Source: Nocardioides kongjuensis (GTDB lineage: Bacteria > Actinomycetota > Actinomycetes > Propionibacteriales > Nocardioidaceae). From it: a stretch of DNA of 64,000 nt. The stretch lies in assembly GCF_013409625.1 (NCBI RefSeq), contig NZ_JACCBF010000001.1, positions 868,001 to 932,000 of the forward strand, given 5' to 3'. Numbering within the stretch: the stretch's first letter is position 1; the number at the start of each line of letters is the position of its first letter. Shown here one piece after another: positions 16,336-24,509 of this stretch. Made by a program: the position numbers and the translations under genes. The notes under the pieces were generated by a model. It was not told where the DNA came from and did no database searches. It worked only from the letters and a program-made list of their open reading frames with translations.

Positions 16336-17882
16336 CAGTGGTCACCCTTCGCAACGAATTCGCGGGCCAGCAGGCCGAGGTTGGTGGAGGAGGAGGCGAT
16401 GGTCACGCCGGCGGCCTCGAGCTGCGCCACCTGGCCGGCGATGGCCGGGGCGTCGAGGTCGGTGCCGAGGACGTAGCCGAGGATCTCCAGGTGCTGGCCC
16501 CGTGCGGCAGCCCTGGCCTTGGCCTCCTCGATGGCGGGGATGGTCACGCCGACCGGGTCCTCGTGGGAGCCGAAGCCGAGGATGAAGTCCATCGCGATGA
16601 CGCCGACCTCCGGGTCGTCGGCCTCCTGGAGGAGGCGCTGCAGGCGCAGCGACGGGTCGATCATCGGGTGCGGGCGGCCGTCGGTGAAGTCGTCGTCGCC
16701 CATGTCGAGGAAGGTGTGCTCCTTCGACGGGTCGGTGGCGCCGAGGACGTACGACGGGTCCTTCTGGATGTTCGAGTAGACGTTGTCGAACGTCGCGAGC
16801 GCCGCGAACATCGCCTCGTCGCACAGGGTGCCGCCGCAGAACAGGCCGCGGACGTACCTCTGCTCGGGAGCCAGCTTGGCGCGGACCTCCTCGATCAGCG
16901 CGATGTTGAGGGCGTGCAGGTCCAGGGTGGACTCGTCGACGCCGGTGGCGAGGACGGCGGCCAGTGCGGCGGGCTTGGTGCCCGACACCAGCTGCACGTT
17001 CGGGTGGCCCGACGCGGTGCGCGACGAGCCGAGGAAGCAGACCACGGCCGGCTTGCCGGTCGCGCCGAGGACACCGAGCACCCTCTCGGCGACGTCCTCC
17101 GCCGGGGGCTTGGAGACGACCACGATGACCTCGGTCTCCGGGTCGGCCGCGAGGGCCTCGATGCCGTCGAGCATCATCAGGCCGCCGACCTCGGCCGACA
17201 GGTCGCGACCGCCGGTGCCGATCAGCTGCGAGACGCCGCCACCGAAGTCGTGCACCCGGACCGAGATCTCCTGGCTGCCGGTGCCCGACGCGCCGACGAT
17301 GCCGATCGAGCCACGGCGCACGGCGTTCGAGAACGCCAGGCCGGTGCCGTTGATGATCGCCGTGCCGCAGTCGGGACCCATCAGCAGCAGCCCCTTCTCG
17401 TGGGCCAGCGTCTTGAGCTCGATCTCGTCCTCGACCGACACGTTGTCGGAGAAGATCATCACGTGCCTGCCGGCGACGAGCGCCTTGCGGGCCTCGCGGG
17501 CCGCGAAGGCGCCGTTGACGGAGATCAGCACGAGGTTGCTGTCCGGCACCTCGGAGAACGCGCCGTCGAGGGTGCGGTAGCGGACCTCGGTGGCGCCCTC
17601 GGCGGGGCTGTTCTTGCGGGCGAGGATGTCGTTGACGGCCTGGACCGCGTCCTCGATGAGGTCGTCTGCGGCGTCGATGACGATCATCAGGTCGCTCGGC
17701 CTCGCGGCGTCGATGGCGGGGTCGTCGACGCCGACGTTGGCGAGGACCTCCTTGTTCATCGGCGTGGCCATGCCCAGCAGGGCCTGGGTGACGCCCTCGA
17801 CGGCGTTGGCCCTGGTGCTCATCGACATGAGCGAGACCGAGTCGAGGTAGGTGTTCTTGCGGATGTCGATGTACCTGGTCAT
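16335..17882 (-). CDS. fdrA: FdrA family protein (AllF-like carbamoyltransferase subunit)
   Basis: 515 residues, the FdrA length. The family is related to succinyl-CoA synthetase alpha/beta subunits: residues about 190-230 (GPDCGTAIINGTGLAFSNAV, then GIVGASGTGSQE) and the GGRDLS loop form the nucleotide/phosphohistidine-like fold. The E. coli homologue is AllF of the oxamic transcarbamylase complex. ATG at 17882 with an AAGGGA ribosome site; the ankyrin gene ends 12 bases upstream. It is the central gene of the operon and with DUF1116 and DUF2877 probably transfers a carbamoyl group to phosphate, feeding carbamate kinase. Confidence 0.88.
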   Translation of the reverse strand: MTRYIDIRKNTYLDSVSLMSMSTRANAVEGVTQALLGMATPMNKEVLANVGVDDPAIDAARPSDLMIVIDAADDLIEDAVQAVNDILARKNSPAEGATEVRYRTLDGAFSEVPDSNLVLISVNGAFAAREARKALVAGRHVMIFSDNVSVEDEIELKTLAHEKGLLLMGPDCGTAIINGTGLAFSNAVRRGSIGIVGASGTGSQEISVRVHDFGGGVSQLIGTGGRDLSAEVGGLMMLDGIEALAADPETEVIVVVSKPPAEDVAERVLGVLGATGKPAVVCFLGSSRTASGHPNVQLVSGTKPAALAAVLATGVDESTLDLHALNIALIEEVRAKLAPEQRYVRGLFCGGTLCDEAMFAALATFDNVYSNIQKDPSYVLGATDPSKEHTFLDMGDDDFTDGRPHPMIDPSLRLQRLLQEADDPEVGVIAMDFILGFGSHEDPVGVTIPAIEEAKARAAARGQHLEILGYVLGTDLDAPAIAGQVAQLEAAGVTIASSSTNLGLLAREFVAKGDH

Positions 17883-17894
17883 CTCAGGTCCCTT

Positions 17895-18497
17895 TCAGAG
17901 GTAGCGCTCGATCACGGCGGCGAGGTCGTCGAACCCGCGCTTGCGCGCCAGGTCGAGGGGCGTGACACCCCACTCGTCCGTCATGCCGGGCTTCGCGCCG
18001 TGCTCGAGCAGCAGCTCCGCGGTCTGCTGGCGGACCGGGCCGCCGTCGCCGAGGATGATCGTCTCGATCAGCGCGGTCCACCCGAGCGTGTTGGTCAGGT
18101 TGACGTTGATGTCGGTGTTCTCGAGCAGGTAGCGGACGATCTCGAGGTGGCCCTTCTCGGCGGCCGGGGTGAGGCCGTTGCCGCCGAAGCGGGTGAGGCG
18201 CTTCAGGTCGGTGCCCGCCTCGACCATGATCTTCACGAGCTCGAGGTCGTCGTGGATGCAGCCGTGGATGAACGGGTTGAAGCAGGTCTGGTCCTGCGCG
18301 TCGATGTCGACGCCCTCGCCGATCAGGAAGCGCACCACGTCGTGGTGCCCGGCCCGGGCCGCCGCCAGGACGGCACTCGCCTCCTCCCGGTCCACGGCGT
18401 CCTTGTCGGCGCCGTCGGCGAGGGCGGCGCGCACGCCGTCCAGGTCGCCGGCCGCCGCGGCGGCGAGGTACCGCTCGTCGGCTGAGGGTGTGGTCAC
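17895..18497 (-). CDS. Ankyrin-repeat protein within the fdrA operon
   Basis: 200 residues consisting almost wholly of about five ankyrin repeats, with signatures such as SAVLAAARAGHHDVVRFLIG, GLTPAAEKGHLEIVRYLLEN, GWTALIETIILGD and GVTPLDLARKRGFDDLAAVI. There is no signal peptide or membrane segment, so it is cytoplasmic. The GTG start at 18497 overlaps the DUF2877 stop by 4 bases and the stop lies 12 bases before fdrA. It is embedded between two presumed subunits of one enzyme, so a scaffold, regulator or extra subunit role is likely; no such role is established in the E. coli system. Confidence 0.88.
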   Translation of the reverse strand: MTTPSADERYLAAAAAGDLDGVRAALADGADKDAVDREEASAVLAAARAGHHDVVRFLIGEGVDIDAQDQTCFNPFIHGCIHDDLELVKIMVEAGTDLKRLTRFGGNGLTPAAEKGHLEIVRYLLENTDINVNLTNTLGWTALIETIILGDGGPVRQQTAELLLEHGAKPGMTDEWGVTPLDLARKRGFDDLAAVIERYL

Positions 18498-19438
18498 GAG
18501 ATCTCCTTCGAGTGGGTGGGATCCGCGAGGCGGTCCGCCTCGCGCAGGTCTGCCTCGAGCTCGAGCCCGAGGCGGAAGCCGGTGAGGATGTCGGCCCCCG
18601 AGGTGTGGCCGACGGCCCGCACCCGCAGCACGGCGTCGACCAGGGCGGGGGTGGTGCCGGCCGCGCTGAGCGCCGAGACGAGGACGTGGATCCGCTGGCG
18701 GCCGCGCCCGGCGAGCGCCTCGGTCAGGGTGGCCGCGCTGACCGCGGTGGTGCGCTCCTCCAGGGGAGCACCACCGAGGACCCCCTCGGCCAGGGCCGGC
18801 CGGACCCGCTCGAGCAGCATCCCGCCGGCCGCGGCGAGCACGGCGAGGCCGGTCAGCACGTCGTCGCCGCTGGGGGTCAGCCCGGAGCCGAGGCCGACCA
18901 GGCGGGCCGCGGCGGCGGCGACCGCGTCCGGGTCGCCGCCACGGACGGCGTCGGCCAGGACCGTCGTGCGGCGGGCGAGCTCCTCGGCGCTGAGGACGTC
19001 GAACGGAGTGAGGTCGGCCGGCGGCAGCAGGTGCCGCTCGATGGTGGCGGCCGCCGCCCGGAGGTCCCCGGGGGCCAGCACGGCCAGGGCGGTCGGGTCG
19101 GCGGGGGAGGGCTGCCAGCGCGCGGCACCGGCAAGGACGACGGTCGTGCCGTCGTACTCGTGGGTCAGGGCGGGACCGAACCGGATCGGGTCGTCGAGGT
19201 GCCAGTCGATCCGCGCCCAGTCGGCGGCGGCGATCCGGACGGTGCGCGGCGCGTCGTCGAGCTCGTCGCTCGACAGGCAGCAGAGCAGGCCGTCGGGCGT
19301 GCGCACGTTGACGACCTTCGCGTGCACGGAGTGGACGGCGCCACTGCGCCCGTCGGTGGGGAGCCCGTCCGCGAGCAGGGCGTCGACGGAGACGGCGTCG
19401 ACCAGCCGTACCGCGTGCTGTCCGGCAGTCGCCACCAC
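18494..19438 (-). CDS. DUF2877 protein (YlbF/AllH-like)
   Basis: 314 residues. The C-terminal half has the DUF2877 hallmark LVGLGSGLTPSGDDVLTGLA and GRGRQRIHVLVSAL. E. coli YlbF (AllH) of this family is one of the three oxamic transcarbamylase subunits. The start is taken as the GTG at 19438 because AAGGAG lies 6 bases upstream; a GTG at 19435 and an ATG at 19491 are alternatives. It is the first gene of the minus-strand operon and faces carbamate kinase across a 124-base regulatory gap with two identical palindromes. Confidence 0.82.
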   Translation of the reverse strand: MVATAGQHAVRLVDAVSVDALLADGLPTDGRSGAVHSVHAKVVNVRTPDGLLCCLSSDELDDAPRTVRIAAADWARIDWHLDDPIRFGPALTHEYDGTTVVLAGAARWQPSPADPTALAVLAPGDLRAAAATIERHLLPPADLTPFDVLSAEELARRTTVLADAVRGGDPDAVAAAAARLVGLGSGLTPSGDDVLTGLAVLAAAGGMLLERVRPALAEGVLGGAPLEERTTAVSAATLTEALAGRGRQRIHVLVSALSAAGTTPALVDAVLRVRAVGHTSGADILTGFRLGLELEADLREADRLADPTHSKEIS

Positions 19439-19501
19439 CCGGGACTCCTTCGTCTGGGCTTCGTGAGGGGTTCTGTGAGCGGGCTCTCCCATCTCCAGGT
19501 G

Positions 19502-19533
19502 ATGGTATACCATTCTTTGAAATGGTATACCAG
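19502..19533. promoter_or_regulatory. Two TGGTATACCA palindromic operators
   Basis: ATGGTATACCAT (19502-19513) and ATGGTATACCAG (19522-19533) are two copies of the perfect palindrome TGGTATACCA, centred exactly 20 bases (about two helix turns) apart and placed in the gap between the divergent DUF2877 and carbamate kinase starts. GTATAC-centred palindromes are typical of GntR/FadR-type repressors. No GntR gene is found in the window, so the regulator lies elsewhere. Confidence 0.75.
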
Positions 19534-19562
19534 CGTGTACCCCATCGAGCAGGAGGAAGTTC

Positions 19563-20510
19563 ATGCGAGTCGTAGTGGCACTGGGCGGCAACGCCCTCGC
19601 GCGTCGGGGCGAGCCGATGACGGCGGAGTACCTGCGGGCCAACGTCCGCTCCACGTGCCAGGCGCTCGCCGAGCTGGCCCGCACCACCGAGCTGGTCATC
19701 ACCCACGGCAACGGACCGCAGGTCGGCCTGCTCGCCCTGCAGAACCTGGCCTACCAGGACGTCGCGGCGTACCCGCTCGACATCCTCGGCGCCGAGACCC
19801 AGGGCATGATCGGCTACGTCGTGCAGCAGGAGCTGTCCAACGCCGTCAAGGGCGAGCGCGAGGTCGCCGGCATCATCACGACCACCGTCGTCTCCGAGGA
19901 CGACCCGGCCTTCGACCGGCCCACCAAGCTGATCGGCCCGCAGTACTCCGCGCACGACGCCGCGGAGGCCGCGGCCGAGTACCGCTGGACCATCGCCAAG
20001 GACGGCAACGCCTTCCGCCGCGTCGTCCCGTCGCCGCAGCCCCTCGCCATCGTCCAGGCGCCGCTCATCCGGCGCCTGCTCGAGGGCGGCACGCTGTGCG
20101 TGTGCGTCGGTGGCGGCGGCGTGCCGGTCCGCCTGGACCGCAAGGGCCGCCACGTCGGCGTCCAGGCCGTCGTCGACAAGGACCAGGCCAGCGCCGCGCT
20201 CGCTGCCGAGATCGGTGCCGACGTGCTCATCATGCTGACCGACGGCGACTACGTCAGCGAGAACTGGGGCACCCCGCAGCAGCGTGACATCGTCACCGCC
20301 TCGGCCGACGCGATCGCGGAGCTGGCCTTCGCCGAGGGCTCGATGCAGCCCAAGGTGGACGCCGCGATCCGGGTCGCCCGTGCCGGCGGCCGGGTCCTGA
20401 TCGGTCCGCTCGACCGGCTCGACGACCTCCTCGCCCGCAAGGTCGGCACCGAGATCGTGCCGACCCTCGACGAGGGCATCGTCTTCCTGGAGCGCGAGCC
20501 CGCCGCCTGA
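19563..20510 (+). CDS. arcC: Carbamate kinase
   Basis: 315 residues, standard length. Amino acid kinase motifs: VVVALGGNALARRGEP at the N-terminus, VITHGNGPQVGLLALQN, CVCVGGGGVPV and VVDKDQASAALAAEIGADVL. It converts carbamoyl phosphate plus ADP to ATP, carbon dioxide and ammonia in the cytoplasm. ATG at 19563 has a strong AGGAGGAA site. It is divergent from the DUF2877-FdrA operon and shares its two palindromic operators, which fits use of carbamoyl phosphate made by that complex. No arginine deiminase or ornithine carbamoyltransferase gene is nearby. Confidence 0.93.
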   Translation: MRVVVALGGNALARRGEPMTAEYLRANVRSTCQALAELARTTELVITHGNGPQVGLLALQNLAYQDVAAYPLDILGAETQGMIGYVVQQELSNAVKGEREVAGIITTTVVSEDDPAFDRPTKLIGPQYSAHDAAEAAAEYRWTIAKDGNAFRRVVPSPQPLAIVQAPLIRRLLEGGTLCVCVGGGGVPVRLDRKGRHVGVQAVVDKDQASAALAAEIGADVLIMLTDGDYVSENWGTPQQRDIVTASADAIAELAFAEGSMQPKVDAAIRVARAGGRVLIGPLDRLDDLLARKVGTEIVPTLDEGIVFLEREPAA

Positions 20511-20513
20511 CGG

Positions 20514-21476
20514 TCAGTCCGCCGGGGTCGACCTGCGTACGCCGGGCAGCACCTGCTCGCCGTAGAACTCGATCATCTCCCGGTAGTACGGGCCCATGGT
20601 GGAGACGTACACCTCGTCGTACCCGGCCTCGGCGTAGGCCCGCACCGCTGCGACGTGCTCGCCGACGGCGGACCCGGCGACCACGCTGTCGGCGGTGGCC
20701 TCCTTCGTGACCAGCTGCGATGCCTGCTCGAAGTGCCGCGGCGAGGGGAGCACCTGGGCGAGCTCGCCGGGGAGACCGGCGTTGGCCCACAGCCGGTGGG
20801 CGTGCTCGACGCCTTCCTCCGTGCTGGGTGCGAAGGCCACCTTGAGCCCGGCTGCGGTCGGCCGGCCGCCGGACTCCTCGGTGAACAGCTCGCGGAGCTC
20901 GGCGCCGGGGGCGGTGTTGACGTAGCCGTCCGCGATCTCGGCGGCGACCCGGGTGGCCTTCTCGCCGAAGCCCGACATCCAGATCTCCGGCGGCGTGCCG
21001 GGCAGCGTCCACAGCCGGGCGTCGTCCACCGTGAACCACCGGCCCCGGTGGTCGACGGTCGCGCCGGTCCACAGGGCCCGGATCAGGCCGACCGCCTCGC
21101 GCAGCATCTCGATGCGTACGTCGAACGAGGGCCACACCTCGCCGGTGAGGTGCTCGTTGAGCGCCTCACCCGTGCCCACCCCGAGCCGGAAGCCGGGGTT
21201 GAGCACGGCGCAGGTCGCGGCCGCGTGGGCGACCATCAGCGGGCTCTGCCGTCCGATGGGACAGGTCACCGCGGTCATGATGGGAAGGGCGGTGACCTGG
21301 GCGATCGCCCCGATCATCGGCCAGACCATCGGGCTCTGGCCCTGCGTCGAGTTCCACGGCTGGATGTGGTCGCTGATCCACAGCCCGTCGAACCCGGCGT
21401 CCTCGGCGGCGAGCGCCTGCTCGACGAGCTGGGCCGGCGTGTACTCCTCGCTGGAGAGGAAGTAGCCGATCCTCAT
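20514..21476 (-). CDS. F420-dependent LLM oxidoreductase (G6PDH-like subfamily)
   Basis: 320 residues of the luciferase-like TIM-barrel family. The opening MRIGYFLSSEEYTPAQLVEQ, DGLWISDHIQPWNSTQGQSP and GFRLGVGTGEALNEHLTG match the actinobacterial subfamily related to F420-dependent glucose-6-phosphate dehydrogenase. The substrate is unknown and the true sugar-phosphate dehydrogenase is not necessarily implied. The gene ends 3 bases from the convergent carbamate kinase stop and starts 1 base after the hemerythrin stop, so it is cotranscribed with that gene. Confidence 0.85.
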   Translation of the reverse strand: MRIGYFLSSEEYTPAQLVEQALAAEDAGFDGLWISDHIQPWNSTQGQSPMVWPMIGAIAQVTALPIMTAVTCPIGRQSPLMVAHAAATCAVLNPGFRLGVGTGEALNEHLTGEVWPSFDVRIEMLREAVGLIRALWTGATVDHRGRWFTVDDARLWTLPGTPPEIWMSGFGEKATRVAAEIADGYVNTAPGAELRELFTEESGGRPTAAGLKVAFAPSTEEGVEHAHRLWANAGLPGELAQVLPSPRHFEQASQLVTKEATADSVVAGSAVGEHVAAVRAYAEAGYDEVYVSTMGPYYREMIEFYGEQVLPGVRRSTPAD

Positions 21477-21477
21477 C

Positions 21478-22032
21478 TCACGACTCCGCCTCTGCCTCGA
21501 GGGTCTCCTTGAGCTCGTCCTTGCTCATCGACGACGTCCCGGAGACACCGGCGTTGGCGGCCTGCTGGTCGAGCTCGGCCCTGGTGATGTCGCCCGGCTG
21601 CTCGCCGAGGTGCTCCTCGCGGGCGGCGAGGAACGCCTCGCCCAGCTCGGCTCGGCGGGCCTCGTCCAGCCGCTCGCGCATGCCGGGCAGGACGGTCTGC
21701 TCCTCCTCCTCGACGTGGTGGCTGACCGCGTCGACCAGCTCCTGCAGCGCGGCCTCGAAGTCCGGGGAGGAGGGGTCGGTCTCGGACAGGGCGAGCGCGA
21801 GCTGGTCGGCCTCGAGGTGCTCCTTCTGGCTGTGCTCGACGTCGTCGGCTCCGCCGGCCTCGCGGGCCGCCGGGTAGACCTCCGACTCCTCGGCCCGGCT
21901 GTGCGCCGTGAGCAGGGTGGTCATCACCGGCACGAGCGCGGCGCGCTTCTCGGGCTCGTTGAGGAGGGTGTCGAAGAGCTTCTCGAGCTCGCGGTGGTCG
22001 TTCATGATGAGGTCGACGACGTCCTTGCTCAT
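21478..22032 (-). CDS. Hemerythrin-domain protein with SAP-like C-terminal tail
   Basis: 184 residues. Residues 1 to about 140 form a hemerythrin four-helix domain with the diiron histidines and acids in MNDHRELEKLFD, AHSRAEESEVYP, HSQKEHLEAD and AVSHHVEEEEQTVLP. The last 45 residues (ITRAELDQQAANAGVSGTSS, MSKDELKETLE) resemble the short helix-extended-helix motif of SAP/Rho-N segments that bind nucleic acid. Hemerythrins of this type sense or store oxygen or nitric oxide. ATG at 22032; cotranscribed with the LLM oxidoreductase. Confidence 0.85.
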   Translation of the reverse strand: MSKDVVDLIMNDHRELEKLFDTLLNEPEKRAALVPVMTTLLTAHSRAEESEVYPAAREAGGADDVEHSQKEHLEADQLALALSETDPSSPDFEAALQELVDAVSHHVEEEEQTVLPGMRERLDEARRAELGEAFLAAREEHLGEQPGDITRAELDQQAANAGVSGTSSMSKDELKETLEAEAES

Positions 22033-22127
22033 GGGGTGCTCCTCGCGTGGGTCCGTGGGTCCGTGGGCCCTGACCGGGCCCGCGGGAGCCGTACCCGTGA
22101 ACCCGCTGCCGATACGGCGGGCGAGGG

Positions 22128-23000
22128 TCAGGCCTGTGACTCCTCCCACCGTCGGTGCGCCGCGAGGACCGTGCTCCACAGCCGGTCGCGTTCGGCGGGG
22201 GTCAGGTCGTCGAGCGGGAGGTCGAACACGTCGGCCAGCAGGGCGAACCAGGTGCCCCGGTCGGTGACCGGCGCATCGGTGCGGGCGCCCTCGCCGATCC
22301 GGCTGGGCACCAGGCCGCGCACGACGTCGACCCCGGTCGCGTCGCGCCGCTCGACCACCGCCACCTGCACGAAGCCCGAGTCGGCGGACGTCGAGAGCCG
22401 TTGGTGCTGGGCGAGGAAGTCCTCCACCCGGGCGGCGCCGGTCGTCCAGGACATGCCGGTGAACCCGCCCGCCGGGTCGTGGCCCAGGTGCCAGCGCGTC
22501 CCGTCGGCCGACTCCTCGAGCGTGAGGTCGAAGGGCGCCTGCCGGTGGGCTCCGGCGACGAGCGGCAGCGGGTCGTGCAGGGCGTCGCCGAGCCCGCTGT
22601 CGACGTACCAGGTGCCGGTGGGGTTGTCCTCGGTCGGGAGGCCGGTGACGCTCAGCGCCAGGTGGTTGCCGACGACGGTGGGGTTCGCCCCGTCCGGGCC
22701 GTGCACACCGCCGACGTGGGCGGTCGTGGCATAGCCGAGCGAGGTGAGCAGCAGCCCGAGCGCGCCGTTGAGGTGGTAGCAGTAGCCGCCGCGTCGCTCG
22801 TGCGCGATCCGGCGGGCGGCCGTGTGCGGGTCGATGTCCCAGGCCTGGCCGGCGTGGATCCACAGCGTCTCGTAGGGGACCCGCTCGGCGTGCCGCCGCA
22901 CGATCCGCTGCAGGGCCGCGGCCGAGGGCGGTTCGGCGGCGACCCCGAGGCGGTCGAGGTAGGCCTGCTGGAGCCGGGGGTCCAGCCTGTCGGTGAACAC
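22128..23000 (-). CDS. nat: Arylamine N-acetyltransferase
   Basis: 290 residues, typical for NAT enzymes. The catalytic triad is visible: Cys74 in RGGYCYHLN, His113 in VGNHLALSV and Asp134 in VDSGLGD. The enzyme transfers acetyl or propionyl groups from CoA to aromatic amines or hydrazines; in actinobacteria NATs are linked to sterol catabolism or arylamine detoxification. The GTG at 23000 is chosen because it is the only in-frame start between the upstream stop at 23018 and the conserved region. The upstream gene stops 17 bases before it, so the two are probably cotranscribed. Confidence 0.88.
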   Translation of the reverse strand: MFTDRLDPRLQQAYLDRLGVAAEPPSAAALQRIVRRHAERVPYETLWIHAGQAWDIDPHTAARRIAHERRGGYCYHLNGALGLLLTSLGYATTAHVGGVHGPDGANPTVVGNHLALSVTGLPTEDNPTGTWYVDSGLGDALHDPLPLVAGAHRQAPFDLTLEESADGTRWHLGHDPAGGFTGMSWTTGAARVEDFLAQHQRLSTSADSGFVQVAVVERRDATGVDVVRGLVPSRIGEGARTDAPVTDRGTWFALLADVFDLPLDDLTPAERDRLWSTVLAAHRRWEESQA

Positions 23001-23017
23001 CCCGGCATTGTGCAGGC

Positions 23018-23620
23018 TCAGGCCATCTCGGGCACGTGCAGGTGCGCGTAGGCGAGGTCGAACTCGTGCACCTCGACCACCACGCCGGAGGCCTCCTGCG
23101 CCGTGCGGTTGCGCATCTCGTCGGCCATCGTGCGGCTCGCGACCATCGCGTCGTGCGACTCCCAGGCCGTCGTCGCGCAGCCCAGGCCGGTGGCCCGGTC
23201 GACGAGCAGGCTGGCACTGCAGAAGCCGTCCATCTCGTCCAGGCGGGGGAGAAGCGCGACCCGGAAGGTCTCGGTCATCGTGTCGAGGTCGCCCTCGAGC
23301 CAGCTGACCCGGCAGCACGCACCGTGGTGGCTGCGGTGCATGGCGACGATCTCCCAGCTGTCGACCTGCATCGAGGCACCGAGCACGTCGCGGCCGCGGT
23401 CGCGCATCGGCCGCAGCAGCGCGTCGCTGGCGGTCATCGCCTCCTCGGTCTGCCACGAGCTGGTGGCGATGCAGTACCCGGTCGCGCGGTCGACCAGCAG
23501 CGAGAGCCCGAGGCAGCCCTCCATCCGGCCGAGCATCGGTGCTGCCTCGTCCTCGACGAACTTGATGCCCGCGTCGATGTTGGCGGGGTTGCCGTGGAAC
23601 GTGCTCGAACGTGCGTACAC
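23018..23620 (-). CDS. Duplicated ABM-like (dimeric alpha/beta barrel) protein
   Basis: 200 residues with two homologous halves. MEGCLGLSLLVDRATGYCIA in the first half corresponds to MDGFCSASLLVDRATGLGCA in the second, each followed by a Trp and an AM.AS motif. The size and pattern of each half fit the antibiotic-biosynthesis-monooxygenase/stress-responsive ferredoxin-like fold, here as a tandem repeat that would make one barrel from a single chain. No catalytic residues are evident and the substrate is unknown. GTG start at 23620 after GAGAGGAG. Confidence 0.65.
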   Translation of the reverse strand: MYARSSTFHGNPANIDAGIKFVEDEAAPMLGRMEGCLGLSLLVDRATGYCIATSSWQTEEAMTASDALLRPMRDRGRDVLGASMQVDSWEIVAMHRSHHGACCRVSWLEGDLDTMTETFRVALLPRLDEMDGFCSASLLVDRATGLGCATTAWESHDAMVASRTMADEMRNRTAQEASGVVVEVHEFDLAYAHLHVPEMA

Positions 23621-23723
23621 GACCCACTCCTCTCAGGGGCAGGGCGACGCCCGACCGGCATCGCCGGTAGCTCCCTGCATACTCCTGAGCGGGCCGACAC
23701 GCCAGCCCTGCGGGGCAGCCGGA

Positions 23724-24392
23724 TCAGGCGTCGACGGGCCGCTCGTTGTAGGCACCTGCGAGCTCCTGGCCGGTCAGCGCGTGGATGGCGTCCATGATCT
23801 CGTCGGTCGCCTCCCGCCGCGCCCGGCCCGGCGCCACGCCCTCGAAGCGCCCGGTGAAGTCCAGCGGCCTCCCGAACCGCACGGTCACCTTGGCCAGCCG
23901 CGGGAACCGCGCGTCGACCGGCTGCAGCTCGTCGGTGCCGGTCAGCCCGACCGGCACCACGGGTACGCCGGCCGTCAGCGCCAGCTGCGCGACGCCGGTG
24001 CGGCCGCGGTAGAGCCGTCCGTCGCGCGAGCGGGTGCCCTCGGGGTAGATGCCGAACGCCTCGCCCCGACCGAGCACCTCGAGCGCCACGTCGAGCGAGT
24101 TGAGGGCCGCGCGGGTGTCGCTGCGGTCGACCGGCACCATGCCCAGGCCCTCGAACCAGGCCTTGCTCAGCCGGCCCTTGATCCCGGGGCCGGTGAAGTA
24201 CTCCGCCTTCGCCAGGAACACCACCTTGCGGGGCGCCACGATCGGGATCACGACGCTGTCGGCGAAGCTGAGGTGGTTGCTCGCGAACAGGACCGGCCCG
24301 GTCAGCGGCACGTTGGCGACGCCCTCGATCGTCGGTCGCCACACCGCGCGAGCCAGCGGCGGGACAACGGAGTGGAGGACCTCGTACAGCAC
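23724..24392 (-). CDS. 1-acyl-glycerol-3-phosphate acyltransferase (PlsC-like)
   Basis: 222 residues. The acyltransferase boxes are present: NHLSFAD (HX4D catalytic motif) near residue 40, GMVPVDRSD, and YPEGTRSRDGRLYRG for glycerol-phosphate binding. The enzyme esterifies lysophosphatidic acid at the membrane during phospholipid synthesis; a related acyl transfer is possible. The GTG at 24392 is taken as the start because it precedes the first conserved hydrophobic helix; longer versions run into the upstream non-coding region. Confidence 0.87.
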   Translation of the reverse strand: MLYEVLHSVVPPLARAVWRPTIEGVANVPLTGPVLFASNHLSFADSVVIPIVAPRKVVFLAKAEYFTGPGIKGRLSKAWFEGLGMVPVDRSDTRAALNSLDVALEVLGRGEAFGIYPEGTRSRDGRLYRGRTGVAQLALTAGVPVVPVGLTGTDELQPVDARFPRLAKVTVRFGRPLDFTGRFEGVAPGRARREATDEIMDAIHALTGQELAGAYNERPVDA

Positions 24393-24509
24393 GGGGGTCA
24401 GCCTAGTTCCCCGGACGGACCCCTCCTTTCCCCATTCCACGGGATGCCACTGCACCGCCCCGCAGGGATCGTGGGAGGAGGGAGGGGCCACGAGGCCAGG
24501 AGGCCAGGC

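Noticed and set aside
18494..19711. Longer DUF2877 protein beginning at 19711
   Set aside because: It would run through the twin palindromes and antisense to carbamate kinase; AAGGAG before the GTG at 19438 marks a better start.
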